Assembly: GCA_030867875.1 (NCBI GenBank) | Contig: JAOWCC010001634.1 | Coordinates: 38,335,403-38,399,402 of the forward strand | DNA length: 64,000 bases | Direction of reading: 5' to 3' | From: Actinernus sp. WN-2022 | Taxonomy: Eukaryota; Cnidaria; Anthozoa; Actiniaria; Actinernidae | In this document: piece by piece, positions 1-10,373 of the stretch | How positions within the stretch are numbered: the stretch's first letter is position 1 | How the letters are laid out: each line of letters starts with the position of its first letter | Program-made: the position numbers and the translations under genes | Notes under the pieces: model-generated | Seen by the model: only the letters and a program-made list of their open reading frames with translations | The model's database searches: none | What the model was told of the DNA's origin: nothing

Positions 1-58
1 CGCCAAATACGCGGTTTTGTAAAATATCTCCTCTTAATTCATTTTTGACACATTTTCT

Positions 59-1169
59 ATTGTTATTCGATAACCTTTATTTCACTAAGATCCCAGTGAA
101 TTTCAACATATTGCTCATTAGATATTCAAGGCTTTTATATGGAGGTATTTATATGATATCAAGATCTTGAATATCTAATGATAAGATCAATCGTTATTTA
201 TCAACGCTTACCTAATTCAACATATATAAAGCTGGTTTCCAATAGGGGCGTGCTTAAAAAATAAAACAAAAAAATACAATGATGATAAGATTACAATGTG
301 TTCCTAAGCTAATTCCTAAAATAAGTGTTGCATTAAGATATATCATGAATTTAATTACTCTAACTATCAAATAATATTTAATATTATACATAGTCTATGT
401 GTCTAATACATTAATCTACTGGATTATATCAATAAGAAGATCATAAGAAATAATGCCTAAGGCCAAGGGATAACATTTTGTTGTTAAACGAAGCCAGCGA
501 CTTACAACCACGCACTTTATTGGGTACGGAGTTCCATAATTTTACACCATTATAGCTTAAGCTATTTTTTAGGAATTCTGGTCTTGGTAGGGGAAGAGCA
601 ACGTTTTTGGTAGAATTTCGTAAATGGTAATTACTATTGGTTGCATACGATTTCCTAAATATATTACGAAGAACTAGCCTTAATTTGATTTCTACGTTCA
701 GCCAGAGTAATCCAGCCAAGAGAGCGTAGGGCTATCAGCTGACTGGCCAGTTTAGTTTTGCAGCGCATAATTACACTAGCGCACCTGTTTTGAAGCTTTT
801 GCAAACGTTGGGCAAGGCCACTTCCCATCGAGTCCCCAACCTCACAACAGTAGTCGAAGTGGGGCTGAACTAAGGCCGGCGTTATTTACTGATATCAGCG
901 TATCACGGTCTACAAAATCACTAAGCCTTTTGATAGCACCAATTTCAGATGACACTTTCTTGGCAATTTCATCAATATGTTTTCCCATGTGAGAAATTCA
1001 TCTATTTGTACACTGAGTACCTTACAATCTGTAACTCTTTTGACAGGATCAACGCAAATTACAACATTTGGTTCTATATAAAGGCAATATAAAGGCTCTT
1101 GAATACCTAATCAGGTCTTTATATTGAAATTCACTGGAATGTTAGGAATAAAGGTTATCGAATAACAAT
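59..1169. repeat. 1.1-kb element bounded by ~85-bp inverted repeats
   Basis: The left arm (about 59-140) and the reverse complement of the right arm (about 1084-1169) match closely, starting with ATTGTTATTCGATAACC and continuing through GTGAATTTCAA and TATTCAAG. A second, smaller hairpin lies inside the left end (CATTAGATATTCAAG at 116-130 pairs with CTTGAATATCTAATG near 166-180). The interior is a minus-strand LINE relic. It could be a foldback element that captured LINE sequence, or two opposed copies of one LINE tail flanking a deletion. No target duplication was recognised. Confidence 0.6.
441..1070 (-). pseudogene. LINE reverse transcriptase C-terminal relic
   Basis: Positions 441-719 (minus) encode the tail typical of CR1/L2-like LINE ORF2 proteins, with NSLSYNGVKLWNSVP followed by a short basic end. 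Broken frames further upstream on the minus strand (about 720-1070) resemble the post-RT 'thumb' region seen in the better copy at 23,319-23,690 (a match to the phrase around LSWEKHI is recognisable at about 970-1000). Several stops and frame changes show that it is dead. No RT catalytic motif remains. Confidence 0.6.
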
Positions 1170-2340
1170 TAAATAAGTCAGTTAAATGCCTCGGTTCTCG
1201 GTATTTACTTTAAACTAGAAGTCTTGTCCAGTTTTAACCCTCTGTATAGGAGTTTGGGCTAATTGAACATTGTTGGATATTTCCTGATCGGCTTAATAAA
1301 GTATTCCATGCAGCCACTTCGTAACCCATGGGTAGGTGATGTGGAAAAAAATGGTTTTAAAAATAAGGAGAGCTAGAGCTTAATTAGTTTTTGCTATACA
1401 TTAGATTTTAACAGAGTCAATCGCCGCAGTACGTTTACGTATACCATCTGTTCTGAGTTGAAACAGTTTGTCGATATTTGAACATTCTCCTTGAGCTAGA
1501 AAGACCAAAGGCCTCTTCCTGTGAATTTTCAGAACTTCATATCACTCAAACCGAAACGCTGGAGCTAGACAACACTAAAAGGTGTGTAACTCCGTGAAGA
1601 TACTGCGTGTCTGCTTTCTTAACCGCACAATGTTTAGGTAGTCGTTAGGATACGAGACGGCATTGCAGAGCAGCACTTCTTGTTTTCGTTTACGGCAAGA
1701 AGAAAATAAGCTGCATTCAAACACTGACGCGGGCAAAGAAAGCTCTACTGTGCTATCCTATTTAGGAATTTGAAAATATAGGCCGCTTTAAGAATTGCTT
1801 TTACAGAAATACAATGCTCTTTTACAGAAAAAAAAAACTAATAAAATCGCTGTGTAAATACAATAAGGCAATGGCTAGTTTAAATTTCGTACTAGTCAGA
1901 TATTAGACTGCTCTCTTGACGTCATTGATGATTCAGTGCATGTCAGAATGAGTTTTTCTACATTTTAAATGCTCCACTAAAACACCAAAAGAAACATATA
2001 CGAAGAGTACTATAAAGCATTGTAGACGTGATTGTATATATTAAATTGGAACCAGGTTTTTTTAGCAGAACTAAATGAAATCCTATATTTTAAAATCGGA
2101 CAGTAATTAGTATTCGAATTGCTATGACCAAGATCATCATATTGTCATATTTAATCCACGATGGGTTGTCACTCTCGCTTTACGGGTATGATTGGCAGTA
2201 AGGCGACTTTTAGTTCAACATAATTTGCTGCTATTGTAAACGTTGAACTGGTCTAGCAATCAGAGCTCAGCGATCAAAACCGAATGATCTGCTTTTTCTT
2301 AGTTATTTTATTTTTAACTGAGACTTTCAAAAGGGATCAA
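1170..2340. other. No gene recognised
   Basis: AT-rich sequence with only short open frames on both strands. No splice-supported exon, tRNA or clear repeat was found. Confidence 0.5.
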
Positions 2341-2361
2341 GCCGAGAATCGAGCCTGTGAT

Positions 2362-2400
2362 CTCCTTAAACAGGAGCCCAATGGGCTCCTGCTTTAAAGG
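2362..2400. repeat. Short palindrome
   Basis: A 21-bp near-perfect palindrome (CAGGAGCCCA/TGGGCTCCTG, 2371-2391) is extended by CTCCTTAAA on the left and TTTAAAGG on the right. It could be a tiny MITE end-to-end remnant. The function is unknown. Confidence 0.5.
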
Positions 2401-3400
2401 CGCTCATTCAACCAAGATGCATTGCGAGCTCAAATTTCTCGATCGGCCATTTTCGGGGCCGCCGATAATGGCTCTGGAGAGCTTCTTGAAACAAATCCTA
2501 TTCCATCGGTCTCACAGGGGCATACCAGTTGATTATATATAGGGGGAAATGTTCCTTATTTATTATATTTTGTGTTCAGTCATATATTTCCGAATTTTTA
2601 CCTGCCAGGGGAAGTATTTAACGTACTCTGGAGTCGCCTTTGGTCAGTGAAATTATTACTAGAGCCTGTACTGGAGTTACCCAACGGTTTGATCTTAATT
2701 CCTACAGTTTATCCAAACAAGGGACTTTCTATGTTGGCTTGATCGGACCGCTTGACCTAAATGGCATGAAATTTAAAGGTCAGAAGAGCTGAGCATTTCG
2801 CTAATTATCTGATCGGAGACGTACAACATTTAAAGCAAATTGCTTTGACTGAAGACTCGAGTACGCGGTACACGCGCGGTACATGCAAGATTACAAATCT
2901 CCCAGTTTCTCTCTTAGTCTTATAGTCTTGGTTTTCGCTCAATGTACATGGACAACGCTGAGACAATTAAAGTAAGTAATTAAGTGAGATGTATAGTGTT
3001 GATACGGATATCTGCACGAGCGGCTGTAAAGTGAAAACCTATTTCATAAATGTTTCTTTGCTGATGAATGAACTATTCAAAGTCAAGTGCCGCTGGGCGC
3101 TCAGAAACTGACTGATTGATCTATTTTTTTTTACCCAGCATATCCAATCTACGATTAACGGAAGTCAAGGGGCTTTTAAAATGACACAAACCGGCTGAAA
3201 TTCAGGCTAACAAACAATAACATTATACGGAAATTTGATTTCAAATTTGCATATTGCATTGGCGAGTCAAAATGTGGTTCTGGAGGAACACAAATAGAAT
3301 GTGGCAAGCAGTACTTCAACATTTCAAACCAGCATTTTGGCAGGGACAACCTTCCATTCTAGCTCCTTTCTTTCGACTACACGTGTTCTTGCATGCACAA
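2400..3400. other. No gene recognised
   Basis: Intergenic sequence. The 61-codon open frame overlapping the palindrome (2357-2542) shows no recognisable motif. Nothing else is supportable. Confidence 0.5.
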
Positions 3401-3466
3401 GCCGGCGCCGGACACAAATGATCGTAAAAACGGCGGGTTTTATATATATTTAAAAGTTTTCGACAT

Positions 3467-3626
3467 AGACCCATTCGAAAAATGGCGTCCAATTTAATTA
3501 ACTATTGTTTAGTACTGACTAGCCTCGCTTACACGTTCAAAAGCTTTTGTTTGTACTGACTAGCCTCGTGTTCACGTTACCAGAACAATAGCTTTTTAAA
3601 TTGGACGCCATTTTTCGAATGGGTCT
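3467..3626. mobile_element. 160-bp MITE with AGACCC termini, 2-bp AT duplication
   Basis: Terminal inverted repeats of about 30 bp begin AGACCCATTCGAAAAATGGC and end with the inverse GAATGGGTCT. The paralogous R1 copy near 18,870 reads CGACATAGAAG without the insert, so the junction is exact: AT (3465-3466), element, AT (3627-3628). Internally, GTACTGACTAGCCTCG is repeated directly (about 3512 and 3553). No coding capacity. The superfamily is unassigned; a 2-bp AT duplication is not enough to name one. Confidence 0.8.
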
Positions 3627-3709
3627 ATAGAAGAATGAATTTTGGCAGGTGTATAAAGGAGTGTAAACAAAACATAGTCTGATAAGTTAAGCTAATATAG
3701 CCACCATTA

Positions 3710-4390
3710 TGACGTCACAATGACGTCATATATCCTTTTCTAATAGGTTTCTTATAAATTTTTATTACCTCTAAAAACGTTTTATTATATCTTTTTAAAA
3801 TCTCTTGTTCATGAGAATGAAATAATCGAAAACCCGTTATCGATCGGTTGAAGTAAACGAAAGTTATTAAAGTTTAAATAAAACCATTTATGAAAATGTC
3901 GAATGTTTTAACTTTTACAGTTCGAAATACTGGTGCATCATATTTTGCACAATAATATAGCTCTTTAGTAATAACGTGTTCTTTTTAGAATTTTGATTTT
4001 TTGAGTATAACAGCTTAGAATTGAAGCCCCATTTTTTGTATACGTCATTATGACGTCATAAATATATGTGTGTACCCTCAGAAAATAGCCAGTTCAATGT
4101 TTTTGGAATGTTTTCAATGAAATGCATTTGGCTAACACTCACAAGTCATAGTATTCTCTTTAATAATATTTTTATAGTCGGCAATCTGATTTAAGCTTGA
4201 AGTATGACGTCACTAATAATGACGTCATAAAAAACAGTAAATCGTCCATAACTTTGAATTTGTTTATCGTAGAAAGTTCAAATTTTCGGCAAATTAATAT
4301 ATTTCATAAAAGCTTTCTGATGGCGTAATATTTTTGAAACGTGTTTTAAAGGTTAATTTTCACCAAAAAAGAGGCACCCTTATGACGTCA
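3710..4390. promoter_or_regulatory. Cluster of six CRE-like TGACGTCA palindromes
   Basis: Exact TGACGTCA occurs at 3710, 3721, 4051, 4205, 4220 and 4383. This 8-bp palindrome is the established CREB/ATF binding site. It lies in repeat R1, whose second copy keeps one exact site (18,951) and one degenerate site. Regulation by these sites is inference; no gene starts nearby. Confidence 0.5.
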
Positions 4391-4585
4391 CAACAACGTC
4401 ACAATACAGAAACAATTGTCCCGAAAAATGTAGTCTTACTTCGGTTACAAACCTGCCAACATTTCGTCAAATTTAGAGTAGAAGTAAGGAAATGGCGTTA
4501 CTTTTACGTTTTACACTCAACGGTTATTCGTGCCCGCGGCGTGAGTCTAGAAAGGAACTCTAAACGCTATCGTAGAATTGATTAA

Positions 4586-5104
4586 TTTCCTTGCCACATG
4601 ATCTGCATCGCTGGAACTTGGTCCAGAAGTAGGTTCGGTAGATCGAGCATGAGATCGATTGCTAGCATTATGTCGAGGAATTTTGATCGGAGAACCGTAG
4701 TAATTTCGCTCATTCTATTGCATTTCTTCAAGTATAAAGGTAACCGATCTCGTAAACTCTATTTATAAAAAGCCCGATATCACATTTTCTGATTGGCAGC
4801 TGTCCGATTTCAAGTAGTTTCCCGTATGAAAACAATAACAGTGACTCGCAATGCATCTTGATTGAATGAGCTCCTTTAAACGTATCTCGGATGCCAACGG
4901 TTCTACTGCCCTCTCTACGCTAAAGTTTAGGCGCGACGGAAGTGAGATCTATACTTGGTCCGCCCAGAGATTGTTCCTGTATTCTGGTCGCTTCGCTCCC
5001 CGCGGCGCTAATGGCACACATTGACTTAGAGAGCTCTGGCATCCAGGGCACCTTAAACGTGAATATGACTCATTTTATTTAACAAATAGAAGGTTTTCCT
5101 ATGT
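4586..5104. other. No gene recognised
   Basis: Short open frames only. No supportable feature. Confidence 0.4.
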
Positions 5105-5177
5105 CCTATAAAAATAATACACCCTTGAGGTCACGAACAGCTGTGGATGCACGATCCGAAGTGCATTATTTTATAGG
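5105..5177. repeat. Small inverted repeat
   Basis: CCTATAAAAATAATACAC at the left pairs with GTGCATTATTTTATAGG at the right around a 38-bp centre. Probably a short MITE remnant. Confidence 0.5.
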
Positions 5178-5257
5178 TTATTTCAATCACTAAGCGGGCA
5201 GAGTTTTGACGATGAAAGAAACGTTGGGAATCAAAAGCCAAACGGTGAAGACAGCAA

Positions 5258-5335
5258 AAAAAGTCAGGCTGAGCGGTTAACATGGCGGACTCGCATCAGG
5301 GACTCTGAGTTCGATTCCCCGTGCTTTCGACCACG
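5258..5335 (+). repeat. tRNA-derived SINE head or tRNA pseudogene
   Basis: GGCTGAGCGGTTAA resembles a Pol III A box and GAGTTCGATTCC a B box, about 35 bp apart, as in Leu/Ser-type tRNAs. The acceptor stem does not pair fully and there is no proper anticodon arm, so it is not called as a functional tRNA. What follows is not alignable to the other SINEs in the window. Confidence 0.5.
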
Positions 5336-5339
5336 TTTG

Positions 5340-5915
5340 TAAATACATTTACATTTACCAGATAAGTCTACACTCTATATAGAGAATTTTAGACTGCGTT
5401 ATAGCTTGTATAGAAGATCGCGAAATGCAAAGAACGAAGACAAAGAACTTCTGACTGTGCTTTTATTTAAAAACCGTCCGGCCTTCTTCAGTTTAAAAAA
5501 AATAAAAACAACCGCTTTATACTTAGACAAAATTGATAAAGGTATCTAAGAATTACAAATAGGACCATTCACAAGAGCTGGTTAAAATATAGCAAAAATC
5601 AATAATAAAAATTATAATACCGCTAAGCTAAAAATACTCGAGCTAATGAAGTATCACAAAACAAAGGACAGGAGTCCAAGTGCACGAGCACATAGATGAA
5701 AGAACATGCTCACGAATAATGAATCCTGTTTTTCAACTTAAACTCCTGCCTTTTGTTAAGACCGTCTGGGTGCAGCGTGCGTAATGTGCCACCCAATAAG
5801 CCTCCCGAGTAAGCAATTTACGACCAATCATGTTGTTGTCGTTGATTTTTTCAATGGAAATAAAACAAAAACCCGATAGAGAATGTGGTCTATTATTGAA
5901 GTGAATGGCTACCTC
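5340..5915. other. No gene recognised
   Basis: Simple AT-rich sequence with poly-A-like tracts. Nothing supportable. Confidence 0.4.
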
Positions 5916-5916
5916 A

Positions 5917-6892
5917 CACGCTCAAGCATGTTAAGGCATGGTTTGAACATGAAAACGAGACTACAGCAATTTTGTTGAATAGAGCATAGTGAATAGAGTG
6001 GAATGGTTAGGAAACTCAGGGACCTTCTTTGTTATATGTCTGTTAGCTTTTTTCAACCACTACCGTGCACAAAACACAATAGAAATTCCAACATGTTAAT
6101 CAATCAGCCAATAGAAACGTGAGTTCAGTCGTTCAGGGAACGCTAATGAACTATGATCGTGCACAATCTTTTGTCTTACCCCTTCCAACATAAATCGCAG
6201 CACCTTTGTTAGCCCTTTTGAAGTTTGCCGGGTTTCCTAACCATTCCACTCTATTAACTATGAATAGAGTCACTTGAATTTGCTTAAATCCTAGAACAGT
6301 GGTGGTTATAACTAATCTCAGCGTGTTTAGTCGTCCTAACATAAAATTTGGTAAAATGTCTATCACGTGACCAACCACGTGATCACAAAAAAATGAAAAT
6401 TAAACTAAACACGGGGTGTTACATTGTATATTTTAAGTAACGATTTTGTGTTTATCTGATTACATTTGTGGTTGACTTTAAAGATCAGTTCGGAATGGTT
6501 GACCCTGATAGACTTTAAGGCGAAAATATAGAAAACAGGTCACGTGACCTATTCTTGGAACCATTTTTCGTCATTTATATCCTTTTCAGTGATAAAAAGT
6601 CAACCATTCCGGACACAGTCTCATTTCCCATAACAAGCTTAACATTTCCAACAGAAAATCTGAAACAAAACAATAACTTCCGCCACCCCATTTTGATTTC
6701 TTTGTTTTATCAGCCTTAAGGTCACGTGACCTTCAAAACACCAAAATACAGATCCTTAAATGTTAAGACACATGATTACCGTATTATTCCAAAGTTATAG
6801 GGTATTTTATACATAAATGACAAAGATAGCGAATTTTGAATGTTTTATCAGAACTGCAAAAAAAACATGCCTTAACATGCTTGAGCACGCAA
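5917..6892. repeat. ~1-kb region bounded by an inverted repeat
   Basis: GCTCAAGCATGTTAAGGCATG near 5922 pairs with CATGCCTTAACATGCTTGAGC near 6869. Further inverted pairs are nested inside: GAGTGGAATGGTTAGGAAA (about 5996) against TTTCCTAACCATTCCACTC (about 6234), and CGGAATGGTTGAC (about 6490) against GTCAACCATTCCGG (about 6600). This suggests a foldback-type element. It carries four CACGTG sites. No transposase. Confidence 0.55.
6364..6728. promoter_or_regulatory. Four CACGTG E-boxes, two in TCACGTGA context
   Basis: CACGTG occurs at 6364, 6376, 6541 and 6723. The sites at 6541 and 6723 are the fully palindromic AGGTCACGTGACCT, which matches the CLEAR-type motif (GTCACGTGAC) bound by TFEB/MITF-family bHLH-Zip factors in animals. 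The density in 365 bp is unusual for AT-rich DNA. No promoter is identified next to it. Confidence 0.45.
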
Positions 6893-7194
6893 TAAATGAA
6901 GTTCAAGTGGGTTAGGCCTTTGGAAATTTTGTTTTGGCTTTCATTTCTCCCCCTGAACTTTAATGTCAACCAAATTAAGAAGATCCCCTGCAGTTTTCTG
7001 ATTGGGTAACATTTTGGTGAAAATCCCATGTCTCTACGATCGATGTTGCTTTCTACCGTCTTTTCATTTTGGACGCAAAGCATGCTGGTACAATTTAACT
7101 TTGTATTTCCCAGTTGAGAAACTGGCTTAAGTGTAGTTTCATTGGTAAATCATTGTTCTAACACGATATATGCCAAATGCAAGACATCGCTTTA

Positions 7195-7550
7195 GAATTT
7201 GGGATAATAGTTGCAAACCTTGCAAACAATTGAGCGGGGAAGGGTGGAAAAACATATGACTTTGTATTTCTTGTCAATAACAGTGCCCTCCCCCATTAGA
7301 AATGGATTGCATGATGTCGCAGCGTTAAAATCAGTTTCAGCACTAAATGCGATGAATGGAGATGGAACGAGCTTGGTTTCGCAAAGGTGCTTGGGATCGT
7401 TAATTAACTGTTCCCAGTAACGATCCCAAGCGCCTTTGCGAAACCGAACTCGCCCCATCCCCCTACTCGTTTCTAAAGTGGACAATTGGTTGCGAATTTG
7501 AGGTAAGATCTGCGAACTTTACAAAATTGAGGGGTGGAAAATAATTGCCA
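7195..7550. repeat. Strong hairpin (34-bp arms) flanked by direct repeats
   Basis: Arms 7369-7402 and 7418-7451 are almost perfect inverted repeats around a 15-bp loop (left arm begins GAGCTTGGTTTCGCAAAGG). A looser direct repeat, a GCAAAC/GCGAAC stretch then CAAttGAG-GGGTGGAAAA, occurs on both sides (about 7213-7252 and 7515-7542). Possibly a MITE or a stem-forming RNA; there is no evidence for transcription. Confidence 0.6.
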
Positions 7551-7927
7551 TTATGTATAAATGATATATAATTACAGTACCAATGCGATGTTATCAGCCA
7601 TCCATGCAAGTGAACCCTTTTGGTTCATTAATAATACATTTTCTGAAACCTCATACAAACCTTCTAAAAACCTACCCCAAAATTTTCCAAAAACCCTAAC
7701 CATTTCCTACCCAAAAGAACGAGTACACCCGAGCTATAAATTATGAAGGATTCTTCACAGGTTTTCAAGCGATCATTTGAAGTGGTAGGGTATTCTGCAT
7801 TGAGGTTTCTCTCTTTTGATTTTACCTGTAGAAATTGGACTTGTGCTATCTGTGAGTCTGAGGGAACCTAGCTGTCACACTTATTTAAGCGAAGTAGTAT
7901 TTATAATCAGCTATTTTTTTTACTCAC

Positions 7928-8117
7928 TCTGAATATTTATCGAAACCTGGAGTAGTGGAGTGTGAGCCGACATATCCGCGTATTTTCAAATTCCATCGCT
8001 TTCTCAGCTGTTCATTGGAGGCAAATATGTGAAAAGAATCCCTAGGTCTCCAGTTCTGGCTATTATGTGTACAATTGGAATTACAGAAGTGAGATGAAGT
8101 AGCTTTTTCATCCAAAC
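7928..8117 (-). pseudogene. THAP zinc-finger-like exon or relic
   Basis: On the minus strand one frame reads a C-x3-C pair, then SFHIFASNEQLRKRWNLKI, which has the THAP-domain order (C..C, SFH.FP, LR..W...I). It lacks the downstream C..H pair. A consensus donor (AGA then GTGAGT at 7927-7922) could end it as an exon. No ATG lies in this frame. THAP domains occur in P-element/Kolobok-type transposases and host factors. It could be a first-exon fragment of either; the match is short. Confidence 0.4.
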
Positions 8118-8599
8118 TCACGACCAACAACAGAGCAAATAGTAAGCGCTACGTAACCGACAACCCAGTAGCCTCGCTTTCAATCCAAGATGGCCGAAGT
8201 GCGATAATAGTGTCTTTATACTCTTATCACCTTGAAACGAGCATAAAACATTTAATAGCTAAACTGCATTAAACACAAACAACAGATCAGGAGCGGGCAT
8301 CTCGTTTATTGATACTTGTCGGACACGTATAATTACAGCAGTATATAATGTTGGCCAATCACGTCTGTATAGATGTGTAGTTAGTAATTTCTTCTGTTCT
8401 CAACATATATCCTGAAGAAAATTTAGGTATCAGGTTAGAGAAACGCCTTCGAATGATTCTTACATATTAATCACTCCTCTTTATACACCCTCAACGCTAT
8501 CACAACGGGATTATGTAACTTGTTTATATAACATAACAACATTCTGCATTAATTCCTACCCACTTGTGTACATTCCGTAACGCTACTAAATATATTTGT

Positions 8600-8790
8600 C
8601 GGCTTTGAAACATTCCTTCACGATGCATAAATTAGTTGCAATTCTCAGAAGCCGATGCGAACAACAGAGAGTTCTTTTCAAGGAATATAACTACCGAGGC
8701 TGCTCATTTGCTTGGCAGTGGATTACCGTCATGAACAACCATGAAATTCAAGCCTATTTAATGTGTGTCGGTCATCGCCAGAAATAAGTG
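8600..8790 (+). repeat. Dispersed repeat R4, copy 1 (intact empty site)
   Basis: The reverse complement of this segment matches 10,180-10,373 plus 12,524-12,575, i.e. the sequence on either side of the 2.15-kb foldback element, so it represents that insertion site before insertion. A diverged third copy lies at about 9,950-10,080 (shared TACCGAGGCTGC.CGTTTGCTTGG core). One frame stays open for 63 codons but shows no recognisable domain. Confidence 0.65.
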
Positions 8791-8822
8791 ACATTTAGCA
8801 ATTGTCAGCGACGTTACAAGTA

Positions 8823-8905
8823 GGTCGGCTCTATGGTCAAGTGGTTAGAGAGTGGGCCTTAAAATCCCGCGACCGGAGTTCGATTCCTACGCTGGTAACG
8901 AAAAA
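8823..8905 (+). repeat. tRNA-derived SINE head
   Basis: CTATGGTCAAGTGGTTAGAG fits a Pol III A box and GGAGTTCGATTCC a B box, followed by a poly-A run (8901-8910). The intervening sequence does not fold as a tRNA. Probably a truncated SINE. Confidence 0.55.
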
Positions 8906-9273
8906 AAAAATTGTACTTATTTTTCTCCTTTCTCAGTTTTATTTAAACTTTTCCTCTATTTTTATGCTATTAGAGCCGCCTTCCATACTAAAATATTGTT
9001 GTTTACTGTCTCTCAAGCCTCAAAACGGGCACGAATGGGAGATATCGCTGACCACAATTAGTATCGCAGACTCTTCTCTATAGGTCCGGCTAGGGCCTAT
9101 TTTTAAAAAGGGACAATTCATTTGAATAACTGCTGGTCAGTTACAAATACACTGCAGTTTCATAAGAAGAGAACAAGCTGTCCATTGGTATGTGTTCGTG
9201 GTGTTTTAGACGCTCGTGGCCAGAGATATGATGGTCTCAAGACAGCCAAATTTACAGGATTTAGCGTACAAAG

Positions 9274-9378
9274 ATGGCGGATTCTACCGGTTTATCCAAG
9301 ATCGAAATATTCAACTGCATAAACGAAACCTCAAAGGAATCCACAGCTACTCTAATGGCATTTAGTGACGACGATTAA
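9274..9378 (+). CDS. Candidate 34-aa ORF or first exon, unknown
   Basis: The start context AAAGATGGCGGAT resembles the YY1/TISU type. The 34-residue frame ends in SDDD and then a stop. It is too short to assign, and it may be chance or a 5' exon of an unrecognised gene. Confidence 0.2.
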   Translation: MADSTGLSKIEIFNCINETSKESTATLMAFSDDD

Positions 9379-9739
9379 CCCTTCGTTCAGAAGGTCTGGT
9401 ATAGACATTTTGCAAAATACAGTATATTCTACCTCAGAATCCAAGTTATAAACAGTAAGTAAGCTCTTTTCTCGCCAATTCTCACTCTAGCTCTGTAATA
9501 ATTTGAGTCAAAACACTCGTTTATGTTTGAAAAAAACGACACCTAAAATTCACGAGCTGATTATAGAAATGTAGATTGTAGATTGAGATCCTGGTTAGAC
9601 ATTTTTTAAATCGTACTCAGGAAAGTGAGAAATCGAGATTAAGCGTTTTCCCCCCATAGTTTTCTTGTAATTTATATGAACTGTGCTTGCTGACCTCTGA
9701 GCCGAAATTGATATTGCACAATCGGCCGTGTCGCGTTTT

Positions 9740-10080
9740 TCTGGCGATGTGCTGTTGGTGGCTCCTTTGCATAGTTCTTTCAGCGGCTAGTAAAGCGAAA
9801 TGTCGTACTGTCAAAACATTTACACTGAGTAAAGTGATCAAAAACTGGTACTGTAGTAGTTCATAATTTCATATAAACCTACACACTGAGCTATCACAGA
9901 ACAATGGATGAGTTGTTGTTGCCGGATAAATCGTTCAGGGCCACTCTTCAAGCCGAATCTTTTGCTAGGCAGTGAACATTACATGTATTAAAGTGCGCTA
10001 TGAATCACGAACGTGATGGCCGTTCACCCAAGCAAACGGGCAGCCTCGGTAGTATACCTTGAGAATAACTGCATTCTGTA
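9740..10080. repeat. Diverged copies of dispersed repeats
   Basis: The reverse complement of about 9,740-9,840 (TTTTGACAGTACGACA... GCCGCTGAAAGAAC) matches about 10,190-10,250, and 9,950-10,080 matches part of R4. No coding content recognised. Confidence 0.4.
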
Positions 10081-10373
10081 GCTAACCTCTTCAGCTACTG
10101 ACCTGGCAAAAGAACTGGCTTGAAAAGTGGCCTGTTGTATTGTGTGTAGGTTTTAAAATTATAAACAACTACATGTATTATGTTTTGACAGTCGTAGGAC
10201 AAATTCGCTTGACCGGGCCGAGCCGCTGAAAGAACGAAGCAAACTAGCTACCGACACATGCTAAATAGGCTTGAATTTCATGGTTGTTCATGACGGTGAT
10301 CCACTGCCAAGCAAACGAGCAGACTTGGTAGTTATATACCTTGTGTTGAAAAAACTCTGTTGTTCAGTCGCAT

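Larger units (their letters stand above)
3404..4400 (+). repeat. Dispersed repeat R1, copy 1 (CRE-rich)
   Basis: From CGGACACAAATGATCG onward this sequence is closely repeated at 18,815-19,245, with the same order of landmarks: AAACGGCGGGTTTTA, GATAAGTTAAGCTAATATAG, ATGACGTCACAAT, GAATGAAATAATCGAAAACC and CTGGTGCATCATATTTTGCA. This copy extends further right (to about 4400) and carries six TGACGTCA palindromes. It is interrupted by a MITE at 3467-3626. Non-coding as far as can be seen; the 83-codon frame at 4334-4585 has no recognisable domain. Confidence 0.75.

Noticed and set aside
4334..4585. 83-codon frame in repeat R1
   Set aside because: Composed of CRE-repeat sequence and flank; no domain, no splice context.
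5258..5335. Functional tRNA gene
   Set aside because: A and B boxes are present but the acceptor and anticodon stems do not form; better read as SINE or pseudogene. The same applies to 8823-8905.
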